DNA of 64,000 nucleotides from Nitrosomonas supralitoralis (GTDB lineage Bacteria > Pseudomonadota > Gammaproteobacteria > Burkholderiales > Nitrosomonadaceae). Positions within the stretch are counted from its first letter, which is position 1. Every line of letters starts with the position of its first letter. The translations under genes and the position numbers were made by a program. Shown in pieces: positions 17,207-26,066 of the stretch. The notes under the pieces were generated by a model. It searched no databases. It was given only the letters and a program-made list of their open reading frames with translations, and was not told where the DNA came from. The DNA lies in NCBI RefSeq assembly GCF_003011925.2, contig NZ_PXXU01000015.1, positions 1-64,000 of the forward strand, in the 5' to 3' direction.

Positions 17207-19273
17207 ATGGATAACTCTAATCACAAAAAATTAAATCATGGAAAATGGCTTTGCAAACCAATGCTATTTAAACCAGCAGTCATCCTATTGATTGCATTCT
17301 CGCTGGAGATACCGAAGCTTTGCGCACAAAGTGCTCAAAAGAATATCGAATTGCCCGGCGTCATGATAACTGCACCGACTACAAGTTCGGCTGAATCAAC
17401 CGGGTTTAAGGCTGATGTGATTATTCAAAGTGAGCGCTTGCGTCAGAAACGTGAAACCAATCTTGGGGATACGCTTTCACACGAACTTGGGGTTACTTCG
17501 AGCAGTTTTGGTCCGGGTGCTGGCCGTCCCATCATTCGCGGTCAAGATGGCGAGCGTGTTCGTGTAATTGAGAATAGCATGGGCACGGGAGATATTTCTG
17601 TCATCAGCCCGGATCATGCTGTAGCAACAGAAACTTTAAATGCCACACGTATTGAAATACTGCGGGGACCCTCGACATTGCTCTATGGCAGTGGTGTATC
17701 AGGAGGTGTTGTCAATGTGCTTAATGATCGCATTCCTGATCGTTTGTTTAAAACACCGCAAGCCAACTTTGAAGGGCGATTCAACTCCGCCCTGGAAGAA
17801 CGCAATGGGGTACTTACAGCGTCCGGCAGCAAAGGCCAGGTTTCATGGAATATTGAAGGCATGAAACGAAAAACCAATGATATTCATATACCAGGCCGGG
17901 CTAATCCGAACGATCCAGAAAGCGAAATCGGGTTTGTCAGAAACAGTGCGATCGATTCCAGCAACTTGTCGGCAGGCAGCTCTTATATTGGCGAACGAGG
18001 GTTTGTTGGTATGTCTGTTTCAAGGCTGGAAAATTTCTACGGCATCCCCGGACCCGAAGGCGCAAAAATTGATATGGGCCAAACGCGCTACGGTTTGGCT
18101 GGAGATCTGGATAACCCGCTCAACGGCTTTCAGCAACTGAGAATGCGTTTTAACTATAATGATTATCAGCACAAAGAGCTCGAACAGAGCGGTGCAGTGG
18201 GCAGTCGTTTTACAAATAATGAACTGGAAGGTCGTGTCGAATTGACGCATGCGCCTGTTGCGCAATGGCATGGCATTATGGGTGTGCAACTACAACACCG
18301 CAACTTCACTGCAAAAGGTGAAGAGGCCTTTGTGCCAACTAGCCTATCACAGTCTGCCGGTTTTTTCGTGGTTGAAAAACATAACTGGCAGCAATGGCAA
18401 TTTGAAATCGGCGGACGGTTTGAGCATTCGATACATAATCCACGTACAGAAATGCTGCAGTCACGTAACTTTAATTTGTACAGCGTATCCGGAGGCGGTG
18501 CCTGGAAATTTGTCGACGGCTATCAGCTAGACCTGACAGCCACACGTGGACAACGTGCACCTAATACCGTGGCACTCTATGCTGATGGCATTCATGTCGC
18601 TACCAATACATTCGAGCAGGGTAACTCAACCTTAAGCAAAGAAACGTCCAATAACTTCGATCTGTCTTTACAAAAAACCACAGGAAGGATTACTGGAAGG
18701 GTTAATTTATTTTATAACCATATCAATGATTATATTTTCCAGCAAAGCCGTGACAGTAATAACGATGGAGTTGCTGATCGAATCAATGACGATGGCATAC
18801 TGGAAATCAACGGTCCATTTTTAGTGCAGGATTTTTCTCAAACCCGGGCAAGATTCTATGGCCTGGAAGCTGAAGCCAGCATTGTGCTGCTGCCGGATAC
18901 CATGAATTTGCGACTATTTACCGATACCGTTTATGGCAAGCTAAAAGACAATGGCAACATTCCGCGCATCACGCCTCAACGATTCGGTTTTGATCTGAAC
19001 TTTAGCCAGCATAAGTGGCAGGCCAATTTCAATCTGACCCGCGTCGTCCAGCAGGACCGAGTCGCCGTGCTGGAAACTGAAACGCCTGGCTACACGCTAA
19101 TGAATGCCGAAATCAGCCACCACATGAAATTGACTCAATCCGTCAATTACATGCTGTTTCTGCAAGGCAGAAATCTGCTGGATAGCGATATCCGCATACA
19201 TACCTCCTTCCTGAAAGATACAGCTCCCATGGCGGGAAGAGCTATTGTTGCAGGTATACGAGGCGTTTTCTAA
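17207..19273 (+). CDS. znuD: TonB-dependent receptor, ZnuD-like zinc importer
   Basis: Outer-membrane receptor of 688 aa. It has a signal peptide (VILLIAFSLEIPKLCAQS), a plug domain with RPIIRGQDGERVRVIEN and SPDHAVATETLNATRIEILRGPSTLLYGSGVSGGVVNV, then a beta-barrel ending in Phe (AGIRGVF). The plug wording SPDHAV is typical of ZnuD-like zinc receptors. The His-rich extracellular loop found in several ZnuD proteins is not evident. AGGAAG precedes ATG 17207. The palindrome upstream and the Zur-like neighbour suggest derepression under zinc limitation. Confidence 0.85.
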   Translation: MDNSNHKKLNHGKWLCKPMLFKPAVILLIAFSLEIPKLCAQSAQKNIELPGVMITAPTTSSAESTGFKADVIIQSERLRQKRETNLGDTLSHELGVTSSSFGPGAGRPIIRGQDGERVRVIENSMGTGDISVISPDHAVATETLNATRIEILRGPSTLLYGSGVSGGVVNVLNDRIPDRLFKTPQANFEGRFNSALEERNGVLTASGSKGQVSWNIEGMKRKTNDIHIPGRANPNDPESEIGFVRNSAIDSSNLSAGSSYIGERGFVGMSVSRLENFYGIPGPEGAKIDMGQTRYGLAGDLDNPLNGFQQLRMRFNYNDYQHKELEQSGAVGSRFTNNELEGRVELTHAPVAQWHGIMGVQLQHRNFTAKGEEAFVPTSLSQSAGFFVVEKHNWQQWQFEIGGRFEHSIHNPRTEMLQSRNFNLYSVSGGGAWKFVDGYQLDLTATRGQRAPNTVALYADGIHVATNTFEQGNSTLSKETSNNFDLSLQKTTGRITGRVNLFYNHINDYIFQQSRDSNNDGVADRINDDGILEINGPFLVQDFSQTRARFYGLEAEASIVLLPDTMNLRLFTDTVYGKLKDNGNIPRITPQRFGFDLNFSQHKWQANFNLTRVVQQDRVAVLETETPGYTLMNAEISHHMKLTQSVNYMLFLQGRNLLDSDIRIHTSFLKDTAPMAGRAIVAGIRGVF

Positions 19274-19457
19274 CAGTTTTATTGGTTAACGCGATAATGC
19301 ACAAATTGATATTTAGAAAAGGAGGGCAGGGGATTCTTTCCAGAAATATTTAGTGCAGGCAGGCTGTGCAGCTGATTTAGGAGAAACTGCTTACAAGCCA
19401 CATCTGTCGGAGTTACAGGAACAGCAAAACTGGATAAGTGGAGATTAATAACGAGCA

Positions 19458-19490
19458 ATCGGATGATTGTCAGAATCACAATCATCCGAT
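19458..19490. terminator. Bidirectional hairpin between znuD-like gene and P460-family gene
   Basis: The arms ATCGGATGATTGT and ACAATCATCCGAT give a 13-bp perfect stem with a 7-base loop between two convergent genes. There is no long T-run, so termination is inferred from stem strength and position. Confidence 0.55.
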
Positions 19491-19507
19491 CAATGGGTTA
19501 AAACTGA

Positions 19508-20029
19508 TTATTTCTTCACGAAGTCCACCAGTTTCTGATAAGTAAACAGAAAATCCTGGGATTGAAGAGGGTTGTGGCATTGGGCACAGGTCAGGTCGTT
19601 GCTTTTCGCGCTGCCATCGGGGTTATAAAGTGCAAATCCCCAATTGCCGGAACGATTTTCTTTGGGGAAAGCCGCATCCCAGTCGTCTTTGTTTTCCATT
19701 ACACCAATCGCAGCCAGTGAGTCAATTTCGAAGATACCGTCGCTACCAGGAATTGGCTTGCCTGCCGCATCTGTTTTTGGTTTATATATTTCCATTATCA
19801 CGACAGCGCCCGATCCGCCTGGTTTCCCCTGTTTATAGTTGGAAATTGCTGTTTCGTTGGCATATAGCTTGGCCACTTGCGTCTGATTCGCGCGGTTTAT
19901 CGTGGCGTATTGGGTGAATGCTTTCGCATAGTCTTCAGGAAATTTAACGTGTTCAGGATCTCCACCCGCATGAACAAGCAGCGGGGTAATAGCCAAAATT
20001 GCAGCAATTGCTTTGAATGTATTTTTCAT
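19508..20029 (-). CDS. Cytochrome P460 family c-type haem protein
   Basis: A 173-aa periplasmic protein: signal peptide (AAILAITPLLVHAGG), a beta-rich P460/cytochrome c'-beta domain, and a C-terminal haem motif C148-AQ-C151-H152. In Nitrosomonas, P460 oxidises hydroxylamine using a Lys cross-linked to the haem within a VKEL-like strand. By eye that strand here is AVVIMEIY, with Met79 at the Lys position. The protein may therefore be a cytochrome c'-beta-like NO-binding form rather than a true P460; the alignment is from memory. GGAGAA-type ribosome site, single-gene unit. Confidence 0.8.
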   Translation of the reverse strand: MKNTFKAIAAILAITPLLVHAGGDPEHVKFPEDYAKAFTQYATINRANQTQVAKLYANETAISNYKQGKPGGSGAVVIMEIYKPKTDAAGKPIPGSDGIFEIDSLAAIGVMENKDDWDAAFPKENRSGNWGFALYNPDGSAKSNDLTCAQCHNPLQSQDFLFTYQKLVDFVKK

Positions 20030-20127
20030 GTTTCTTCTCCTTGGTAGATGTTGCGGGACAAAACAGATTTGAGTTTGTTATGATACCGCATTCAGCGCTG
20101 AATATAGATAACTTGGTAAATGTTCTG

Positions 20128-20493
20128 TTAGGGTGCCAGGTCGAGAACCAGTCTAGCCGATAAATAAATGACCAATAGCGCCAGTGCAAGGTGGATCGCA
20201 AAACTGACTGGTTTTTGTTTAATTGCATCAAAAAAGGTTAGATTCTTTCCTTCTCGTTTCAGCCGGGCGTATTCTGCTCGCATTCTGCTGGTACGCTCTT
20301 TCTGATACGCATCCAGTAGTGCACGCGCTTGTTCGAACTGACTGTCATCATTGAGCCAGATCGCAGGCATCGATACACCCCAGTTTCCCGGCGTTGTTTC
20401 GTAGAAATCAATTGCATTGCTGGCAAGCAATTCCCGTACTTCATAAGCCTCATCGTCGGGGACGCCATTAAGCCTGAATAAAATTTTTGCCAT
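20128..20493 (-). CDS. DUF6164 family small membrane protein
   Basis: 121 aa. The N-terminal soluble part (MAKILFRLNGVPDDEAYEVRELLASNAIDFYETTPGNWGVSMPAIW) resembles the DUF6164 family and looks like a signal-transducing-type alpha/beta domain. It is followed by a basic helix and one C-terminal membrane segment (FAIHLALALLVIYLSARLVL). No function is assigned to the family. It stands alone between the P460-family gene and the divergent SDR gene. Confidence 0.7.
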   Translation of the reverse strand: MAKILFRLNGVPDDEAYEVRELLASNAIDFYETTPGNWGVSMPAIWLNDDSQFEQARALLDAYQKERTSRMRAEYARLKREGKNLTFFDAIKQKPVSFAIHLALALLVIYLSARLVLDLAP

Positions 20494-20634
20494 GCTAGTT
20501 ATGTGGTTATGTTATCTTTTTGTCTGAATAAAGCTTTGCGCCGGAGATTGATGCTATCTTTGCTGCGAATTCATTGTCAAGTTATGAATAATCATCATTA
20601 TAAAAATTACAATTCTACAGGTTAATTTGCATCA

Positions 20635-21471
20635 ATGAAAAAAACCATATTAATTACAGGCTGTTCCAGCGGAATTGGCTACTGTGTTGCAAAGGCATTG
20701 CAGCAACGAGGTTATCGAGTGTTTGCAACGGCTTGCCGACGAGACAGCGTTACGGCGCTGCTCGAGCAAGGTCTGGAGAGCTTTCGTCTGGATTTAAACG
20801 ATTCAAACTCGATTCATTTTGCCTTTGAGGAGGTTTTGCGCCGCACTGATGGCGAGCTCTATGCACTATTCAACAATGGCGCTTACGGATTACCCGGTGC
20901 GGTGGAAGATCTGAATCGTGATGCTTTACGCGCGCAATTTGAAACCAATGTGTTTGGCTGGCAGGAATTGACCAATCTGACGATACCGGTTATGCGTCGA
21001 CAGGGTTATGGACGGATTATCCAGAATAGTTCAGTGCTGGGCTTTGTTGCACTACCTTTTCGCGGAGCTTACAACGCTTCCAAATACGCCATCGAAGGAC
21101 TCAGTGATACCTTGCGACTGGAATTGAAAGGCAGCAATATATATGTGAGCCTGATCGAACCTGGGCCGATCGCCAGCAAGTTTCGGATAAATGCTGCCAA
21201 AGCTCTGGAAAAGTATATCGACATCGAGAGCAGCTTCCATCGGGAAAAATATCAGGGTGTATTGGGACGCCTGAATAAACCGGGACCTGCGGTTCCTTTT
21301 ACGCTGCCACCTGAAGCCGTGCTGAAACGTGTAATCCATGCTCTTGAAGCTACCAAGCCGCAGCCACGCTATTATGTTACTTTCCCAACTTATCTGTTTG
21401 GCTTTCTCAAACGTGTGCTAAGCACACGCGCACTCGATATGTTGCTGGCCAAATCAGGAAACAATAACTGA
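20635..21471 (+). CDS. SDR family oxidoreductase
   Basis: A 278-aa short-chain dehydrogenase/reductase. It shows the cofactor glycine motif TGCSSGIG (residues 8-15), an NNGAYG variant of the NNAG motif, the catalytic Ser in QNSSVLGF and YNASK at the active site. The overall form resembles the E. coli YbbO group, and an Arg after the first strand (ACRRDS) suggests NADP(H). The C-terminal segment (RYYVTFPTYLFGFLKRVL) may associate with the membrane. The substrate is unknown. It is monocistronic. Confidence 0.85.
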   Translation: MKKTILITGCSSGIGYCVAKALQQRGYRVFATACRRDSVTALLEQGLESFRLDLNDSNSIHFAFEEVLRRTDGELYALFNNGAYGLPGAVEDLNRDALRAQFETNVFGWQELTNLTIPVMRRQGYGRIIQNSSVLGFVALPFRGAYNASKYAIEGLSDTLRLELKGSNIYVSLIEPGPIASKFRINAAKALEKYIDIESSFHREKYQGVLGRLNKPGPAVPFTLPPEAVLKRVIHALEATKPQPRYYVTFPTYLFGFLKRVLSTRALDMLLAKSGNNN

Positions 21472-21490
21472 TCAATTCGAAGAACCGGAA

Positions 21491-21982
21491 TTAAGGTTCG
21501 TAACCTGTCGCCAGGCATGACTGTAGGGTTTCCCAGGCAATATTACCAATAAAGGAATCCCCTCTTAAAGAAGCTTGCACAGAGTGACTATCGATTTTTT
21601 GCAACAGCAGGGCAAAGGAATAAACTGCTTTGTCATTATTACTGCGTTGTTCTGATGATTGAATTTCAGGATCGATATGGCCATAGATGAGAATGGCATC
21701 AGGATTCGAAGGCGCGTAAGTCGCAGTGGCGTTATGCCGGTATCGGGTATCGTACGCATGAATTTCCGATGCCTCGATATCCGAATATCGCCGGTTTCTG
21801 AATTGTAGTGGGCGCAATAATGTCCTGCCGTCGGATTGCAGTTTGTTTGTGACACAACTTGCAAGCGCTGCATGCTCACCGAACAATTGTTCTTCAAACA
21901 GCAGAGACTTGGTATTTGAATCGATTAAATTGGCACAAGCAGAAATAAAGAATATGACTAAGCCAGCAATCAATATCTTCAT
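21491..21982 (-). CDS. Putative lipoprotein, hypothetical
   Basis: 163 aa with a lipoprotein signal peptide (MKILIAGLVIFFISAC, lipobox ISAC, Cys16). The mature domain is not recognised; it has a few Cys (ALASCVTN, LQSCLATG) that could pair and a Tyr-rich centre. It is convergent with the SDR gene (20-base gap) and upstream of nothing obvious on its own strand. Confidence 0.55.
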   Translation of the reverse strand: MKILIAGLVIFFISACANLIDSNTKSLLFEEQLFGEHAALASCVTNKLQSDGRTLLRPLQFRNRRYSDIEASEIHAYDTRYRHNATATYAPSNPDAILIYGHIDPEIQSSEQRSNNDKAVYSFALLLQKIDSHSVQASLRGDSFIGNIAWETLQSCLATGYEP

Positions 21983-22046
21983 CTTAAATGCATCTGCACA
22001 AACCCGGGCTATTCATTGATGCGAATAATTGTTCGTTAACAAAACG

Positions 22047-22235
22047 CTACTCGTTAAAATAAACATAGCCCTTCATCGGAACCTCAGATTCTTTGAAGCG
22101 CTTGCGTTCCGGTAGATTTTGCTTTTTGTCCCACCACATATTACGCGCTTCCACACGCTTTTCTTTGACCTCTGGATTCTTTTCCAGATATTCACGCATG
22201 AATTTGGTGTGATCAGATTCGTAGTTATAATCCAT
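22047..22235 (-). CDS. DUF3460 family small protein
   Basis: 62 aa from MDYNYESDHTKFMREYLE; ATG 22235 is preferred over 22271 because AAGAGG lies 6 bases upstream. It is acidic/basic mixed with a conserved WWDKK segment and a C-terminal VPMKGYVYF, the pattern I associate with DUF3460 of betaproteobacteria. Its function is unknown. Confidence 0.75.
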   Translation of the reverse strand: MDYNYESDHTKFMREYLEKNPEVKEKRVEARNMWWDKKQNLPERKRFKESEVPMKGYVYFNE

Positions 22236-22282
22236 GATTAACCTCTTACTTTGTTGTTGTAATAGTGGCACTTTAGCATAGC

Positions 22283-23269
22283 TCAGGTTTTCGTTACAGC
22301 CCTCTGACGCTCACATGCATCCGCTGCAACGACCAACTTCCTGTAACGAGCCGCCCATTCGAGTGGAATTGATGCGGATTGTTCATTTTGCTGCGCAGTG
22401 TATGCCGCCATGATGGCACCAAGCATAATGGCGCGACCACAACTATCACCACCAATACGAATATTTTCTTCAATTGCGGTGCGGTAATCAGGCGCGTATC
22501 GGATGATATGTGCAATCACGGGTATGCCCTCCAGAACGTGACAGGCTGTACCAAATCGTTTGGCGATCGCGGCGCTATCCAGTGTCTTCGTTTGAAGTGC
22601 CTCTTTTACTAACGAAGCCATTTCCTCATCTGCATTCGGCAATGCGTCGACAAGCGCTTGAGCAATCGACTTTCCATGCAATACGTTCAGCAGAACACAA
22701 CCTGCATACTGCGCCGCCGTAACCGCCGTGTCATTATCATTGGTCAAGCGCACCACATGATCGATTTGGGTCATCAGCGCTGCCTGCGATCCGACATGGG
22801 TAGCTACTACAACCGGTATCGTTGCCAATGCAACAAACTGATCGTCATCGGCGCCGGAGTGTTCAGGGAATTCTTCCGGTTTGAGCACTAACAGCGTCTG
22901 CAGTGTTTGGCGTGTAGGGGAATCAACATAACCGACATAAGCACCACCGGGTCCTAGATAACTCCGATATTCGGTCTGATATGCCACCCGATCAAATTGG
23001 CCATGCTGCGCTAAATGCTGCAGCATCAGAAGGCACAACTCACCGTATGCGGATGAATCTCCCGCCACTTTGTTTCCATGCGCAAAGTAACCACTTACAC
23101 CCGCATAATCACTGGCATCAGGTTGCACGAAAACCAATCCTTTGGTTTTCTCGATCTGGGCAATGCGTTCCGAATCGTATATCCAATGCAAACCCAACGC
23201 AGCGGAATCAGCAATCAATGCGCCCAGAATGGCCGCCGCACGAGGCTCAAACTTAATATTCAAATTCAT
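22283..23269 (-). CDS. ADP-ribosylglycohydrolase family protein
   Basis: A 328-aa DraG/ARH-fold protein that would remove ADP-ribose from a target by a two-metal mechanism. Visible metal-site elements are the N-terminal GALIADSAALGLHWIYD, ADDDQFVAL, the central TNDNDTAV and the C-terminal IGGDSCGRAIMLGAIMAA. The first and last Asp clusters resemble the family's Mg-binding DD/GDxD motifs, somewhat altered. Target unknown; no draT partner is visible. It lies 14 bases downstream of the Trm112 gene's frame on the same strand. Confidence 0.8.
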   Translation of the reverse strand: MNLNIKFEPRAAAILGALIADSAALGLHWIYDSERIAQIEKTKGLVFVQPDASDYAGVSGYFAHGNKVAGDSSAYGELCLLMLQHLAQHGQFDRVAYQTEYRSYLGPGGAYVGYVDSPTRQTLQTLLVLKPEEFPEHSGADDDQFVALATIPVVVATHVGSQAALMTQIDHVVRLTNDNDTAVTAAQYAGCVLLNVLHGKSIAQALVDALPNADEEMASLVKEALQTKTLDSAAIAKRFGTACHVLEGIPVIAHIIRYAPDYRTAIEENIRIGGDSCGRAIMLGAIMAAYTAQQNEQSASIPLEWAARYRKLVVAADACERQRAVTKT

Positions 23270-23283
23270 AGCACTATCTCATG

Positions 23284-23466
23284 TTATTTGATTTCAACTT
23301 CATCGGATATTCTACGCGCCTCGTCCGCCAACATAACCGGAATACCGTCTTTAATCGCAAACGCAAGTCGATCAGGCTTACAAATTAATTCCTTTTCATC
23401 CTTTTTATAAATAAGCGGCCCCTTGCAGAGTGGACATACCAGAATATCGAGCAATCTTGCATCCAT
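23284..23466 (-). CDS. Trm112 family protein (YcaR-like)
   Basis: 60 aa, a complete Trm112/YcaR protein: [16 protein letters not shown] at the N-terminus carries one CxxC pair, and [25 protein letters not shown] is the conserved second half. In other organisms Trm112 activates methyltransferases; the bacterial role is less clear. It follows parB by 22 bases on the same strand. Confidence 0.9.
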   Translation of the reverse strand: MDARLLDILVCPLCKGPLIYKKDEKELICKPDRLAFAIKDGIPVMLADEARRISDEVEIK

Positions 23467-23488
23467 AAATTTTCCTTAGTTTATTTTT

Positions 23489-24328
23489 CTAGAATTTACT
23501 GAGAATATCATCCAATTGATCCAGGCTGGTATAGTGGATTACAATATTTCCCTGTCCATTTTTCTTAGGATTAATTGCCACTTGCGTGCCAAGACGTTCG
23601 GATACATCTTCTTGCAACCGCAAAAGGTCCCGGTCGGGCTTTTTATTCTTTTTGGGCGCCGGGTGTTCGATTTGGTTCACAAGCCTTTCTGTTTCGCGCA
23701 CCGATAGCTGTTTATGTGCGATGATATTGGCAAGTTTAATTTGCTCCGCCGGCACCAGTGGCAACAACGCACGCCCATGGCCCATATCGATTTTTCCTTG
23801 CATCATTAATTCCTGTACTGGCGCTGACAGATTGAGCAGACGCAGCAAATTGGAAATGGCGCTGCGCGAATTGCCTAGGGCTTCTCCAGCCGTTTGGTGT
23901 GTCATGCCAAATTCATTGATCAGGCGTTGAATTCCCATCGCTTCTTCGAGCGGATTCAAGTTTTCACGCTGTATGTTTTCAATCAACGACATTGCCAGCG
24001 CGGATTCATCGGCAACTTTGCGAATCAATGCAGGCACTTCCTTGAGCCCTGCCAACTGCGCTGCGCGCCAGCGGCGCTCACCGGCGATTATTTCAAAACG
24101 ACCCGCCTCAATTGGACGCACCAGAATCGGTTGCATGATGCCTTGCACCTTGATGGATTCGGCCAGTTCCATCAACGCCACCTGATCCATATTGGTTCTG
24201 GGCTGATATTTACCAGGCTGCAATCTGGATGTTTCAATGCTTTGCAATGACTCTTCAGCAAGAGCGTCGTCTGCACTGCCTGATAATAAAGCATCCAGCC
24301 CGCGTCCCAATCCTTTCTGTTTTATCAT
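23489..24328 (-). CDS. parB: Chromosome-partitioning protein ParB
   Basis: 279-aa CTP-dependent DNA clamp that loads at parS. The start at ATG 24328 (MIKQKGLGRGLDALLSG) is chosen because this is the conserved ParB N-terminus and AAAGGAA lies upstream; the frame stays open to 24604. Domains are the N-terminal CTPase/ParB domain with the GERRWRAAQ box (about residue 95), a central helix-turn-helix (MTHQTAGEALGNSRSAISNLLRLL) and a C-terminal dimerisation domain. It pairs with parA upstream and the parS palindrome at 27993-28018. Confidence 0.95.
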   Translation of the reverse strand: MIKQKGLGRGLDALLSGSADDALAEESLQSIETSRLQPGKYQPRTNMDQVALMELAESIKVQGIMQPILVRPIEAGRFEIIAGERRWRAAQLAGLKEVPALIRKVADESALAMSLIENIQRENLNPLEEAMGIQRLINEFGMTHQTAGEALGNSRSAISNLLRLLNLSAPVQELMMQGKIDMGHGRALLPLVPAEQIKLANIIAHKQLSVRETERLVNQIEHPAPKKNKKPDRDLLRLQEDVSERLGTQVAINPKKNGQGNIVIHYTSLDQLDDILSKF

Positions 24329-24485
24329 TTCATGGATTCCTTTATTTTTTATTAGCATGGCGTCTCTAAATAATTCCACATGCTGATCAAGGTGATGCGA
24401 GAGCAGAAAATGGTGGCATAACGTATGATCAGTCCGTGAGAATAAATTCTGCGAATAGCGAAGCATTGTAACGATATTTGGATTG

Positions 24486-25250
24486 TTAGAGATGCCCGGC
24501 AAGTATTTCCTGGGCAAGTTCGAGATAAGCCTGCGCCCCTTTGGATTGCCCATCGTGATACAAAACCGGCAAGCCAAAGCCGGGCGCCTCAGCCAGGCGT
24601 ACATTGCGCGGAATTACGGTGCGATATACTTTGTCACCAAAGTGTTTTTGCAATTGATCAGAAACCTGCTGCGCCAGAATATTGCGCGGATCAAACATAG
24701 TCCGCAGCAAGCCTTCAATGCGCAAACCCGAGTTAAAACTGTTGCGTACGCGCTTGATCGTATTAACCAGATCGCTTAAGCCCTCCAGCGCGTAATATTC
24801 GCATTGCATAGGGATCATTACTGCGTGCGCGGCGCATAAGCCGTTTAAGGTAAGCAGGTTCAACGCTGGTGGGCAATCAATTAAAATATAAGTATAGTCA
24901 CTTGCAATGTTTTCCAGAGCAATTTTCAATCGCGCCTCACGATGGGAAAATTCAACCATTTCCACTTCCGCTCCAGCCAGATCGCGGTTGGCGGGAATCA
25001 AATCATATTTCCCCTGCGGACTGTTCACCCGTACATGTTGGATTTCCGCATTACCCATCAGTACATGATAAATCGTGGTTTTTACCGTTTGTTTATTGAT
25101 ACCGCTGCCCATTGTCGCGTTGGCTTGCGGGTCGAGATCAACCAATAAAACACGTTTCCCAGAAACTGCCAGACTTGCTGCCAGGTTCACGCTAGTGGTA
25201 GTTTTCCCGACACCGCCTTTTTGATTGGTAATAGCGAGTATTTTAGTCAC
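24486..25250 (-). CDS. parA: Chromosome-partitioning ATPase ParA
   Basis: 254-aa deviant Walker-A ATPase (Soj) that forms a nucleoid-bound gradient and moves ParB-parS. It has NQKGGVGKTTTSVNLA with the signature Lys at residues 9-24, LLVDLDPQANAT (Walker A') and ILIDCPPALNLL (Walker B). The length is normal for chromosomal ParA without an N-terminal HTH. Order mnmG-rsmG-parA-parB is the classical arrangement near the replication origin. Confidence 0.95.
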   Translation of the reverse strand: MTKILAITNQKGGVGKTTTSVNLAASLAVSGKRVLLVDLDPQANATMGSGINKQTVKTTIYHVLMGNAEIQHVRVNSPQGKYDLIPANRDLAGAEVEMVEFSHREARLKIALENIASDYTYILIDCPPALNLLTLNGLCAAHAVMIPMQCEYYALEGLSDLVNTIKRVRNSFNSGLRIEGLLRTMFDPRNILAQQVSDQLQKHFGDKVYRTVIPRNVRLAEAPGFGLPVLYHDGQSKGAQAYLELAQEILAGHL

Positions 25251-25403
25251 GGTATTTACTCCTTAGCAAGCCGTTAAAATTCTATTACACTGATGCAATC
25301 CCGCTGTTATAAATTGGCTCACCATACTCATCTGCAAATTGCACCGCTCCTGCGCCAATTATTGCTTTGAATTTGCCGTGCTCATGACGATTTCAACGAT
25401 CTT

Positions 25404-26066
25404 CTAATCGCTTGAGACTGAATTAAAATCATGTTTAATAATAATCAACTGTCGAGTTGCTTTCAGTTCAGGCACGTTCAAAGTCACAATGTTTTCAATT
25501 AAAAAAGGCACTCGGATTTGTTTGCGTTCTTGCTCTGAACAAAGCCCTTTCATCGCGACCCATCGGCAATCGGTATTCGGTGTATTTGCCCACTGCCGGG
25601 TTAACGCAATAAATTCACTCAATTCAGAGAAGGCACGCGAGATAATGGTATTCACGCACCTACTTACAGGGACACTTTCAATCCGTTGCGCCACGATTTC
25701 AACGTTCTGCAATCCCAGCTCTATTTTTACCTGTTGTAAAAAAGCGATTTTCTTTTGATTGCTTTCAACCAGAGTCACGTGCCAGTCCGGTTTTGCCAGC
25801 GCGATCGGTATGCCCGGCAGTCCTGCCCCTGTGCCAACATCAATGATATTCGGACCGTGTATATGCGGCAGCACCACCAAGCTATCCATTACATGTTGGA
25901 TCAACATGTCTTGTGGTTTGCGGATCGCAGTCAAGTTATGAACTTTGTTCCATTTTTCGATCAGCAATAAATAACGCTCAATGCTTCTGACAAGCAACTC
26001 ACCCGGTGCGATTACCGTCGTATTCAGTGCGTGCAAACTTTGAGTAATCTGCGGCAACAGGCTCAT
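25404..26066 (-). CDS. rsmG: 16S rRNA (guanine-N7) methyltransferase RsmG
   Basis: 220 aa, the SAM-dependent enzyme that makes m7G527 of 16S rRNA. It has the SAM-binding [20 protein letters not shown] (about 75-94), the next strand [17 protein letters not shown], and RAFSEL. Its ATG overlaps the mnmG stop by 4 bases (ATGA), so the two are translationally coupled. Confidence 0.95.
   Translation of the reverse strand: MSLLPQITQSLHALNTTVIAPGELLVRSIERYLLLIEKWNKVHNLTAIRKPQDMLIQHVMDSLVVLPHIHGPNIIDVGTGAGLPGIPIALAKPDWHVTLVESNQKKIAFLQQVKIELGLQNVEIVAQRIESVPVSRCVNTIISRAFSELSEFIALTRQWANTPNTDCRWVAMKGLCSEQERKQIRVPFLIENIVTLNVPELKATRQLIIIKHDFNSVSSD

Noticed and set aside
19279-19485. A 68-codon minus-strand frame after the TonB receptor
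   Set aside because: No ribosome site, contains the 19458-19490 hairpin and has no recognisable similarity.
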